From positions 3,756,761 through 3,820,760 of the forward strand of contig JAJEKV010000030.1 of the NCBI GenBank assembly GCA_021234155.1: a stretch of DNA of 64,000 bases, in the 5' to 3' direction. Below, piece by piece: positions 47,306 through 57,099 of the stretch. A program made the position numbers and the translations under genes. The notes under the pieces are model-generated. The model was not told the DNA's origin, made no database searches, and saw only the letters and a list, made by a program, of their open reading frames with translations. How positions within the stretch are numbered: position 1 is the stretch's first letter; every line of letters begins with the position of its first letter. The stretch comes from Isoetes taiwanensis (Eukaryota > Streptophyta > Lycopodiopsida > Isoetales > Isoetaceae).

Positions 47306-48067
47306 AGAAGAGGCAGACGAAAGCAGTGAAAACCGATCGGGCTTGGCCCAAGCGCACAAGAGTAGAAGTTGTTGATGGAAAACCCCAGAGCCAGATACCA
47401 TATAAGGTCACCTACTACCAAAAATTCACAAAGGCAGTTGACTCTTAGAGAACATAGGAAACAAGTGGTATATAAACAAGGGGCAAAATGTCTATAGTGA
47501 AAGTTGGGCATAAGGTTGAGAGGCACAATGCCACAGGTAAAACTATACCGCTTCCTCACAACACATCAAAGGGACCAACTTAACCACAAACAATGGTCGG
47601 GTCACAACCCCAAAGAACAAGCAACCGACAAACAACAAGGTTATAGCCCATAACTGGCCCTTAAATCCCTTGAAATATACTACAACCCGTTTAGTTAGAC
47701 TGAATTATTCAGAAGCCATTCCTCAAAATAAGGCCAATTAGTTCACAGAATTGATTAAGCAAACATATAGAGGGCATCATGCTTTAATAAACAAGCCATC
47801 TTGCCATGTTACACACGCCACTACATGACTAAGGAACATGAAGTAAGATAAAAATAATGACTAAGGAACATGAAGATAAAAATAATAAAGAAGAAATGTC
47901 TGAAACATTAATTAGATGCATTTTGAGAAATGGGATTGAAAAAAGAAACGATGCACAATAGGAATCCACAACAAAGTCAAATGCCATGTTTCCATATATT
48001 TTAGTTAGTGCTTATCACCTTTTTCCATTATTTATAGTGCCTTGAAGCCTGGTAATGTTCATTGCAG
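47306..48067. other. Noncoding AT-rich stretch
   Basis: No supported gene. A phrase 'gactaaggaacatgaag' is tandemly duplicated at 47827 and 47858. Confidence 0.4.
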
Positions 48068-48288
48068 ATTGTGGGTCTAGACTGTTCGGAAGCAATTCTT
48101 TGTTCCGGAAAAAGTGGGTATATCTGAGTCGTATTCTCTTAAAAAGCACCAACCATACAGAACATCTTGTTTTTGCAAAATATGATCAGAAAGGTATTGG
48201 AATCTCTAAAATACTAGAAGCTATTGTCAAAAAGATACCAGCTCCAAAAGACACAACAGAACAACCTTTACGAGCTCTTATTTTTGAC
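48068..48288 (+). pseudogene. Two-exon fragment of a LepA/GUF1 (EF4) translation-factor gene
   Basis: Exon 48068-48113 (acceptor TTCATTGCAG, donor GTGGGT) reads '[15 protein letters not shown]'. Exon 48194-48288 (acceptor CAGAAAG) continues in frame as '[20 protein letters not shown]' and ends 'PLRALIFD'. This is the conserved end of the GTPase domain of LepA/GUF1, the elongation factor that acts on organellar ribosomes in plants. Only about 47 codons are present and the next exon (usually SYYDPYRG...) is absent, so this is a stranded fragment. Confidence 0.82.
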
Positions 48289-48488
48289 AGATAGGATTTG
48301 CTCTTTCAGTCCTTCATGTTTGAACGCAGCATACTCAACTACTCATTTTTGTCAACTAGCATACATAATGAGACAGTGCATTTCTAAGGCCTCACAAGAA
48401 TTTTGGCAAAGTAATTACGATGTGGACAAGTTAAGCAGACAAAAAACCAGACGAACATGGTAAGCCATCTTTTAGTCAGGGTTTAGTT

Positions 48489-48700
48489 GTAGAAGTGGCA
48501 GGATGTAAGTCACAGTTGCTGACAATGTCTGGATCATGCCTGGCAATTGAGGTCAAGCTAAGCAGCAATATGGTCTCATTTGATACAGTTGCACTTGGTT
48601 CACACATGACAAAAAGTATACAGCTTGAAAACCATGGAGATTTTGGTGTAAGCTTTAAGTGGGATGTGTTTAGATGTGCACCAGAATTCAGCATATTAAG
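48489..48700 (+). pseudogene. HYDIN-like: Single exon of a HYDIN-type ASH/MSP-domain gene
   Basis: The open segment reads 'LAIEVKLSSNMVSFDTVALG' then 'SIQLENHGDFGVSFKWDVF' and 'APEFSIL', the repeat pattern of ASH (MSP-like) domains in HYDIN: F.tV.lGs...k.i.leN.Gd.g..FkWD....p.FSI. A donor A|GTAAAT follows at 48701. HYDIN is an axonemal central-pair protein found in organisms with motile cilia. No neighbouring HYDIN exon is seen, so this is a fragment. Confidence 0.75.
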
Positions 48701-48783
48701 TAAATAGATTGTATTTTCTAGAGGTCACGTAACCAGATCGATATTTGTATGGCCTTGCTCTATGTCTCTCCGGTTCATTGCAG

Positions 48784-48873
48784 AAGAACAACCGTCCAAA
48801 ACCAGGGCCCCCTAAAGGAAGTGTTGGCAACTCGCTGTCTGTGGTTGAGGGCCTAGAACACGAATATGAATAG
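48784..48873 (+). pseudogene. Terminal-exon-like fragment of an unidentified gene
   Basis: After a strong acceptor (GGTTCATTGCAG) comes 'KNNRPKPGPPKGSVGNSLSV' and 'EGLEHEYE', then a TAG. Its sharp start after the splice site and its own stop suggest a last exon of some host gene. The source is unknown. Confidence 0.35.
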
Positions 48874-49552
48874 AGCTTGCTGAGCCTCAGCTTCTTTTCC
48901 ACCCCAGTGATCAAGGCAACTGTCCTAGCTAGATGAGTCTAAGCAAAGCTAGTGGAATTGATGTTTATTTGTGCTGTTAATGTGATCTCTTCCCATATCG
49001 ATGTACCAAATCACAGTGTCCTGTGGTAAACCTTAAACCTGCGCCTCTGCCTTATTAATTCAGATCCAAAATCTGGTTGCCTTACAAGATATGCAGCTGT
49101 AGGTAGAGTAAACGCAAACAGGGATGGAAAGAACCAGACAAACATGGTAAGCAGGGTTTTGTTTATCACAGTTCTTTGGATAAAGCGGCCTTCTTGCCAA
49201 GATGTTGGGTCATAAACCACCCGCAGCTAAGGTAGGCCGAGAACCAGCCCAGAAATCATTAAGGAAACAAGTGTAGCCTGGAAATTATTAACCTGGAAAT
49301 TACTAAGCTTTATATTAGCAGAACAACAATTGTTAAAGAAACCAGCTATGAGCAACCCAAACATATCTGTAACATACTTCCAGAAACTTGTGTCTTATTC
49401 AGCATAAATCAACAACACCGTCTCAACCAACATAAACAAACAATACTGTCTCAACCAACAACAACCGAGCAGCATAAGCAGAACAACTGAACTAACTGGA
49501 ATCCCTACTGCAGAGTTAGAATAGGCTTAATAAAACAGCAAACACCCAAGCC
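48874..49552. other. Noncoding stretch next to the gene fragments
   Basis: No supported gene. The phrase 'ccagacaaacatggtaagca' (49134-49153) repeats 'ccagacgaacatggtaagcc' (48449-48468), so part of the fragment block may be duplicated. 'atactgtctcaaccaaca' type repeats lie at 49418-49465. Confidence 0.4.
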
Positions 49553-50098
49553 TTATGACAGGGTTACCACAGGTCCATCGAGCCCAATTTTTGGGCCATT
49601 TTTCAAATCGAATAGGGTGAAATCCCCCATTTCAAAGAACTCCGCAACTGTTGGCCCCTCCCTATCCCTGATGCAGATTATACTTTTCCTGTTAGAAATC
49701 AAAACCTTACCTCTATCAATGATGCCTCTGGTCGTAGCGTCCAGGGTCTTGCGCGACTGTAAGTGGCTCTCTAAATCAAGAAAACAAACCTCCAACTGAT
49801 CGAAAACCTCATACAACTTTATATTTTCATGATATCTTAAGAGAGGAGCTCTTGCCCTCCCACTCCTCTGTTGGATTTCTCCCTGCAGAGACACAACCTT
49901 GGACTCCAGGACTGCACGAACTTCTGCCCTTGAGCTACACAGATCCTCTAACTTTGCCTGCAACCTGGTCTCCATAAGGCCACTCAGAGTGTCAAGTTTC
50001 GCTTCCAATCTGCCTTCCATGGCTTTAAGCCATGCCAGGACCTGCTCAAAAGAACCAGCAACCTGCCTTTTCTTGAGCTTTAATAGGGCTTGGTAATA
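49553..50098 (-). CDS. Coiled-coil ORF of unknown function, partial
   Basis: The minus-strand frame is open from the gypsy boundary near 50098 to a TGA at 49553 (about 180 residues). It starts 'VIPGGKGYYQALLKLKKR', has a long helical region with 'MEGRLEAKLDTLSGLMETRL' and 'AVLESKVVSLQGEIQQR', and ends with a less helical 'VAEFFEMGDFTLFDL'. The 5' part may be lost where the gypsy element begins. It could be a host gene fragment or an element-encoded protein; I do not recognise it. Confidence 0.4.
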   Translation of the reverse strand, partial: YYQALLKLKKRQVAGSFEQVLAWLKAMEGRLEAKLDTLSGLMETRLQAKLEDLCSSRAEVRAVLESKVVSLQGEIQQRSGRARAPLLRYHENIKLYEVFDQLEVCFLDLESHLQSRKTLDATTRGIIDRGKVLISNRKSIICIRDREGPTVAEFFEMGDFTLFDLKNGPKIGLDGPVVTLS

Positions 50099-52068
50099 TC
50101 CCTTGCCACCTGGAATGACATGGAGCAGGTGCAGAAAGCCTTCCTAACTCCAGTACTTGGGGTGAAGTTCCTCTATATAAAAAACATGTTTCTTGCCCTT
50201 CAAAGGGTCGCACTAAACTGCCATATCATCTACTTTCAAAAGGTGGTTGATATGGGTGATCCTCATTGCTCGTCTCACCAAGCTTGCTTATGCCGTGACA
50301 CTGGATCCGCAACATCTTGAAGCCCGCTGGAGGAAGTCCTTGGAGAAACCAGACCAAGATCTGGCTCTGTGTGGGGTACTCCTTGAGTTACCTGCGCCCG
50401 AAGACTTTGGAGCAGGCTATCGACCTTGTCAATCACTCAGTCAATGTTTCCTCCCGTGGCGTGGCTCTTCAGGAGCTCCCTTTCATTCCTCCTGTCATGG
50501 TTCCACAGACAGCTGTCCAACCTCAACACGCCAATCCGCAGCGCAGTCAGATCTGGTGCCATATCTGCAAATATCAAGGCCACTTGGCGAATGAGTGCAA
50601 CTCCACCAATGGCCCGCCTCATTGTAAAAGATGCAACATGTGCAATCATGCCACGGAAGAGTGCACTCGCACTCATCCTACACCTTTCCGCAACAAGATG
50701 GTTTATCAAGTGCAAGCAACCCCTCAGCAACAATCCCACTATCAGCCGCAACCACTGCAGACTCAACCCAATCAACTCTATCAGCAACCAGAGCAACAAC
50801 GGGGACCCACCACACGCCCCCCTTTTGATCCTTCTAAAGCTCAGTGTTATGACTGTCAAGAATGGGGTCATACCACCACGGCATGTCCTCAACTTCTACA
50901 AGTTCAGGTGCAGCTTCCTGGTACAAATCAGACCACCTCGGTACGCCTCACGGCTTACCAACTTTGGATTGCCAATGGCAAACAAGGCCCGCGTCCGGTT
51001 CTTCGGAAGCCACCTCGTGCACCTCAGCAATCACGCTATCAACCAGCTCCTGCAAATCAACCTCAGATGGATCAACAAACACAGGAAGAAATTTTTCAAG
51101 CTCTCAATCCTCCAGTCCAGCCGTCAAATTGGGTTGGTTTGGTCTCACGCCAGACCAGGGCGTCACGTCCCTTAACCATTATTCCTAATGGCACGCAACC
51201 TGCCTTTGCAGTCGACACAATTCTGCATGCAGAAGACAAAAAGGTCCATTTTGCACCTGACTTGGAGAAACTCATGCCGCATGTCATGCCTAAAGTTCGC
51301 CAAAGCATTCTGAACCTCATGCAAGCTGCTGAAGGCCGCACGTTGGCTAATGTTCATGCCACCACTAGAGCTCAACAAAGACCAGACGCCCCTTCCACGT
51401 CTCAACCTCCACGCTCTCAGACATATCCAAATATAGCTGCTGAGGTTGACCTACTCAAAGAAGTTGCTGCTTCCTTACCACGCACTCCAGCACCCGTGGA
51501 TCCAGCGGATCCTTTTTCTCATGTGCCTCTGGAACTCCAAGAGGAGCTGGCAAAAATCAAAATTCCTCTAAGTCTTGCAACGATTTTGAAACTCTGTCCT
51601 GCTCTCAAGGACCAGTTACCACTCCCGACTGTTTTGGTTGGGACTGTAGCTACCTCTACACCCACGGTACATGCCACGGTGGGCAATCAGCAAGTCAACC
51701 ATGTTCAAATTGACGGAGGTAGCGCCGTTAATCTCATCACGGATAAACTCCGCAAACAAATGGGCATCAAACAACTCTATCGTGCCCCATATGACATCAA
51801 ATTGGCCAATGGCCATATCACGCGACCTCAAGGCGTCACGCCTCTTTTTCACATCAACATTGGTGATCTCCGATTCCCCTTGGAATTTGGTGTTTGGAAG
51901 GCTGGAGAAGATCCAGGTGATTATGAAATGTTGGTCGGCAGACCTTTTCTCCGCCAGGCCAAGAGTATCCATTACTGGGCCACGGATCAGTTAGTCATCA
52001 CAGATGGTCACCTCAATGCCACCATGGACTTGGAAACAGGCAAAATCATTTCCGTCGACAATGCTTGA
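50095..52068 (+). pseudogene. gypsy gag and protease
   Basis: Gag begins broken ('WNDMEQVQKAFL') and shifts frame before 50317. From there 583 residues are open. They carry 'LRPKTLEQAIDLVNHSV', then three CX2CX4HX4C zinc knuckles (residues 81-94, 103-116, 177-190 of this segment), a Gln/Pro-rich spacer, and an aspartic protease with 'VQIDGGSAVNLI' (D466). The usual D(S/T)G is DGG here, as in some plant gypsy lineages. Three knuckles are more than the usual one or two. Confidence 0.9.
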
Positions 52069-52546
52069 ACCCTCTCTCCGGACACCGATTCGAGGGCGCC
52101 CGAATATCTATCAAGTTCGGGCTCCACCATGATGCCTCACATCCCATCCCCCCGAATATCTTTGATCCTTGGGGAGAAATGACTCTTGATCGAGGACCAG
52201 GTGTGGCTGCTTTGCTTGACCCTTACCTGGCTCCTTGCAATCGAATCCAACGTGTTGATCACTTTTCGAATCTTTGAACCTCCTGCGGCTCCTCAGATGT
52301 ACACGCCAACATGAAGCAACCTGCGCTTGATGAAACTTCGGCAACCTCTCTTTTTCACCACGCAGAGTGCCACGCATCCCGTTATGCTTCAACCTCCTGC
52401 TCATATTGTCTAGGACACGAAGTTATCCCCATATTCGGACTCGATGATGTCCCAATTGTCGCGAAATCTTCCGACACCCTATCGTAACAGGGGCCATCAC
52501 GCTCTTCAAAAGTTCAAACACATTTTCACCGGAGCTACTGAGATCT

Positions 52547-53446
52547 TCTGGGGATCAACAAAACCTTGGGGAACTCACCATTCCTACCAAATCTGATGCA
52601 CGCCCGTATAGCAACGACAAGACGGCTCCAACCCCAATTACCGCGGATCGCGTCAAGGCGGAAATTGACAAACTCCTTGCTGCCGGTTTGATCTATGAGG
52701 TCAAACATTCTGAATGGGTGAGCCCCATCGTCATTGCACTCAAACACAATGGTAAGATCCGCGTTTGCGTGGACTACCGCAAACTCAATCAGGCCACGGA
52801 GCGTGATCATTTTCCACTTCTCTTCACGCACCGTGTTACGAAGAGGTTCTTTGGACATGAGATGTACTCCTTCATGGATGGTTTTTTCGGCTACAATCGG
52901 ATCTCAATCAAAGAATCTGATCAACTCAAGACTACTTTCACCACCCCGTGGGGCACTTTTGCCTACAAGGTGGTTCCTTTTGGATTATCAAACTCTCCAT
53001 CAACGTTTCAACGCATCATGCTCTCAGTCTTTCATGATTTTATGAAGGAAAATCCCTTCTTGCAAATTTTTCAAGATGACTTCTCTGCCTACAGTTCCAT
53101 GGCTGACCATTTGGATAAATTGGAACTCATCTTTCAGAAATGTGATGAGTCCGGCATTAGTCTCAATCCTCGAGAAATGCACCTTTTTAAGTCACTTCAG
53201 TGTGTTCTGTTGGGACCGTTGTCGCCAAAGCGGTATCACCACGGATCCCACCCAAAATCGGGTTATTGTGCTCAAGGCTCAAGCACCAGCCAATATCAAG
53301 GAGACACGCTCTTTCCCTGGGTAAGGTCAATTATTACTCCACCTTCATTCCTCGGCCTTGCGACCATAGCGATCCCATTCATAAACTCACGGGGGTGATG
53401 AATCCACCCGGCTTGGAATTCCCGGGCGGATGTTTGCTTTCCAACG
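52547..53446 (+). pseudogene. gypsy reverse transcriptase
   Basis: 'AGLIYEVKHSEWVSPIVIAL', 'IRVCVDYRKLNQAT', 'TPWGTFAYKVVPFGLSNSPS' and the catalytic box 'FLQIFQDDFSAYS' (FQDD for YxDD; about 53070) are in one frame (52688-53205). The frame shifts after 'LHLFKS', and the RT connection to RNase H (53210-53640) is scrambled. Between protease and RT (52069-52546) stops in all frames show decay. Confidence 0.92.
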
Positions 53447-53669
53447 GTTGAAGCTCTTGCTTACTCGTGCCCCTCGTTCTTGTTCCTCCTCAATGGGACA
53501 AGCCCTTTCATGTTCATGTTGATGTCTCGCGTTTGCTATTGGAGCCGTTCTTTCTCAAGAATATGATGCGCTGCCCGACAAACCAAACCGATATGCCGGT
53601 AGAAAACTCAATTCTCACGGCGCAACTACTACTCGCCACGTAGGCGTGAAGCCTTGGGTTTAATTTTAC

Positions 53670-54300
53670 GTGTCCGGTAGCTTCCGTCACTATCTCTTGG
53701 GCAGTCAGATCAAATTCTTTGTTGACCACCAAGCACTTCTTTATTTGATCAAGAAATCCACGCCCACGGGCCGCATAGCTCGTTGGGTCCTTCTTCTGCA
53801 AGAATTTGCACCTTTTGAAATTGTTCACAAGGCAGACAAATCTCATGTTGTTCAGGATTATCTTTCACGCATCCACACAGATGATCCCTCCACTGGAGTC
53901 TCAGACGCCTTTCCTGACGCTCAACTCTTTCTGGTCACGGCAACACCACATTGGTTCCATGACTTTCAGCAGTATCTCCTCACCGGTGCTCTTCCACCAG
54001 AGGATGCCACACTCTCACAAGCCAAGCGACAATCCCGTCGACACCAATTTCTCCGCGAGGTCCGTGACTACACCATGGTTGCAGGCCATCTTTACAAAAA
54101 GGGTAAGGATACCGTCCTTCGACACTGTGTTCTCCCTCATGAGGTCCCAGATATTGTTCGAGAAGCCCATGAAGGGCTCGGTGGTGGTCATTTTCATGGT
54201 GACACCACGGCACGAAAAATCCTTCTTGCTGGTTATTTTTGGCCCACGCTCTTCAAAGACGCTCACGCCCACGCCCGCCGCGTGTGATGCTTGCCCGGTG
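53670..54300 (+). pseudogene. gypsy RNase H and integrase zinc domain
   Basis: 'GSFRHYLLGSQIKFFVDHQA' and 'GRIARWVLLLQEFAPFEIVH' are the RNase H tail. 'LRHCVLPHEVPDIVREAHEG' and 'GGGHFHGDTTARKILLAGYF' begin the integrase HHCC finger. The Cys pair falls in another frame at about 54286-54300 ('CDACP'), so a frameshift separates it from the core. Confidence 0.88.
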
Positions 54301-55286
54301 TGGGGCGGCCCACGCCCGTGGCGCTTCTTCCCTTGACGCCGGTCCGCCACGCCCACTTCCCTTCAAAGAAATGGAGGATGGATTTTGTGGGACCCATCGA
54401 CCCTCCTGCGCGGCACACCCGTGCCCGCTACATTCTGGTTCTCACTGACTACGCTACCAAATGGGCGGAAGCTTGCGCACTTCCAGACAACACTGCGGCA
54501 AGCACCGCCAAGGTCATCTATCAACAAATTATCACGCGCTTTGGCTGCCCCACGGAGCTGGTCAGTGATCGTGGTGTCCATTTTATCAATCATACCATCA
54601 AGGAGCTGACGGATTATCTCCTGATACATCATCACAAGAGCACACCTTACTATCCTCAAGGGAATGGTTTGGCAGAAAGCACCAACAAAACTCTGGTTAC
54701 AATTCTCAAGAAAATTTGTGACGCTTCTCACACTGACTGGCAAACCAAACTTCCTACTGTTCTTTGGGCTTACAATACTTGTTTCAAAATAACTACTGGT
54801 CACACTCCTTTCAAATTGGTTTATGGTCAAGAAGCTCTCATGCCTTTTGAGTACATTCTCCCAACTCTCCGTTTTCAACTGGCTACCGCCCATAATCCGC
54901 CTGCTGCACTCAAAGAAAGGGTTTATCAATTGGAACAGTTGGATGAACTTAGAAGGGATGCTTATATTCGTGTTCTTCATGGACAACGGTTGCAAAAATC
55001 TTTACATGACAAACGTCTGAAGACAAAAACATTCAAAGAAGGAGATTTGGTTCTTCTTTATGATTCTCGGTACAAAAATTTTCCGGGTAAACTAAAGTTT
55101 CGCTGGCTTGGCCCTTATCAAATTGTTCAAGTGGTGCAACCCAGCGTTTTCAAACTGGCTGAGTTAGATGGAACTCCATTACCTACACTGGTTAATGGCT
55201 TTCGCCTCAAAACATTTCATACCACAGAAAGTGAAAATCAACCAACAGATGCTGTTTCAGACGCAAACACAACAAGAAGTGACTAA
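54301..55286 (+). CDS. gypsy integrase core and GPY/F module
   Basis: One long open segment. It contains 'WRMDFVGPIDPP' and 'LVLTDYATKWAEA' (first Asp), 'LVSDRGVHFINHTIK' (second Asp) and 'GLAESTNKTLVTIL' (Glu), so D-D-E is complete. It ends with 'KFRWLGPYQIVQV' of the GPY/F module and 'NGFRLKTFH'. A TGA ends it at 55284. No chromodomain follows. The best preserved part of the element. Confidence 0.92.
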
Positions 55287-55425
55287 AACCAGCGGCATAT
55301 TTATATTATAGGTGGAATTTTTTACAAAATGTGGGCACAGCCCAGCTATTTCCGCTATGGGCACTGCCCTATATACAAAAACGGGCTCAGAGCCCTATCT
55401 ACTATGTCCTAAGAAGAAAAACCCT

Positions 55426-55713
55426 CTACTCCGGGTTCGGAGCAGAGGTGATACGCAGGATGTGGTACCAGTTGTGCTCAGGGTCCCAGCGCAGGTGCAG
55501 AATCACCTCCATCCCGTTGGTGTGGGGATCGGCATGCTCGGCCATGCCGGCACACCACCCGTCCATAGCAATGCCACGATTGTGGCACCGCCAGAGGTCC
55601 AGACAGTCCATTTTGCACGTAATCCACTCCAGGCAGTTGGAAGGCATAGTGTATTTGTCATGCAAACCAGCAGCAGACATACTGAGCGCCATCGGGTGTC
55701 TCCGCTTCAACAT
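55426..55713 (-). CDS. Antisense ORF in the gypsy 3' region, with TATA box
   Basis: A 96-codon minus-strand ORF; the ATG at 55680 may be the real start (84 residues). A TATATAAG (55729-55722) lies about 42 bp before that ATG, a normal distance for a transcript starting near 55695. The protein is rich in Cys, Trp and His ('CLEWITCKMDCLDLWRCHNR', 'MDGWCAGMAEHADPHTNG', 'LRWDPEHNWYHILRI'). Tat-lineage elements are known to carry antisense ORFs of unclear function at this place. Without homologues I cannot exclude chance. Confidence 0.5.
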   Translation of the reverse strand: MLKRRHPMALSMSAAGLHDKYTMPSNCLEWITCKMDCLDLWRCHNRGIAMDGWCAGMAEHADPHTNGMEVILHLRWDPEHNWYHILRITSAPNPE

Positions 55714-55721
55714 CTGCTTCT

Positions 55722-55729
55722 CTTATATA
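55722..55729 (-). promoter_or_regulatory. TATA box for the antisense ORF
   Basis: The minus-strand TATATAAG in a GC-richer context directly upstream of the antisense ORF. Promoter function is inferred from motif and position only. Confidence 0.45.
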
Positions 55730-57099
55730 GCCAACCGAGGAACTCCCTGTCGACGTGGACCAATCCCAAAAACCCGCCAACATGGTTGCAATGCAAGGCT
55801 GTTACTAAATGGGGAATCTTTTCTCCCGCCGCATATCTAGCCATGGTACCTTCTGACACCTTCGTTTTAATGATATCCCACTTCGAGTTGCCAGCATTAA
55901 ATGACATTCCTTCTTTTCACGCCCGTCGAACATTAATGTGTGTCCTTTTGCCACCTGTCACATCAGATCATTCACTTATGTCTCATCGCCACCGTTCATT
56001 GCTTCTCCCTTTACCATTTGGGGACTTAGCCAAATTTTGCCTTTCAATTGCCCACTTCGCATCTGTCGCCACCTGGCATCATCAACGGTTGAAGGTTCGC
56101 CCTCATCATGCCCCTTCACCTACATTTGCGTGCCCTAAAACCTTTTCGTCTATCTGCGCCTTCGTCTTACGTTCTCGCTCTCTCCGCCTTCTTCAAAATG
56201 CAGTTCCTTACGTTCGACGCTTTTTTTATGGCTGCCCCAAACTTTCTACACTTCAAGCTTCCGCTCCAAGGGATCGCGACTCTTTTTTAGTCAGTGTCTT
56301 TCTCGATGCCCACCTTTTGAGGCCCTTGTTGGTCCGAAGTCGGGAAGTTGGGAACGCCACAAGCTTTAAAACTTTTCACAAATGGAGCTCCCTGCCCCAA
56401 ATCCGGGCGCCAATTGCGGCGGGTTCATCGCTCACATCGTCAAACAGCCAGAGGTCGATGGCACCACCATTTTACTTACTCGGCATTTTGATTTACGAGG
56501 GTATTCCGCATCCCTTTGCAAAACCTTTCGCCTTGGGCTGCTTTACAGGGACATGGGCGTCACTTTCGGTTTGGCTCTTGCTTATCAAACCAACCAAAGA
56601 TCGCCTCACAAATATTGCCAAACCACATGAGACTTTTGTGAAGTTTTACGTGGCCGAAATTGCTTGGGCATTCCATTAAGAACACCCACATCAATAAGCC
56701 GCTTTTTATAATATGGTCATCACGCCATCCACTCCACTCTCCATGTTGATTGGCCACGGCTCTTATTCTACCGCCTTCTTCAAGAAGTAGACCGCGATCG
56801 GGGCTACTCCCTCCTCTGTCTCCTCGAAATTTCCGTGGGTGGCCATCTTCGGCCCCTCATTCGTCATTACCTTCCTCGTTCTTGTGAGCCCTTCCACTTC
56901 CCATACCTCCCTTTCAGCTCTCTCGCATTCCCGGATCAAACCCAAAAGGCATACCTTCACGCCAGACTTCCCCAAATCATGTTCAACACCAGACCACGCA
57001 TGTTACTGTATCCTCTTCCTCCTCTGAGGCCACGCCTTCTCATTCCCGTCATGCCTCTCAACAATCTCGGACAAAGGCGGAATAGGGGCCCTGCCTCCC

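Noticed and set aside
48068-48873. Intact LepA or HYDIN genes
   Set aside because: Only one or two exons of each are present, with no flanking exons in any frame within several kb.
55312-56679. A 455-codon plus-strand ORF after the gypsy integrase
   Set aside because: Composition is odd (rich in P, R, H and S), no domain is recognisable, and its first part lies opposite the better supported antisense ORF. I treat it as a chance open frame in C-rich DNA.
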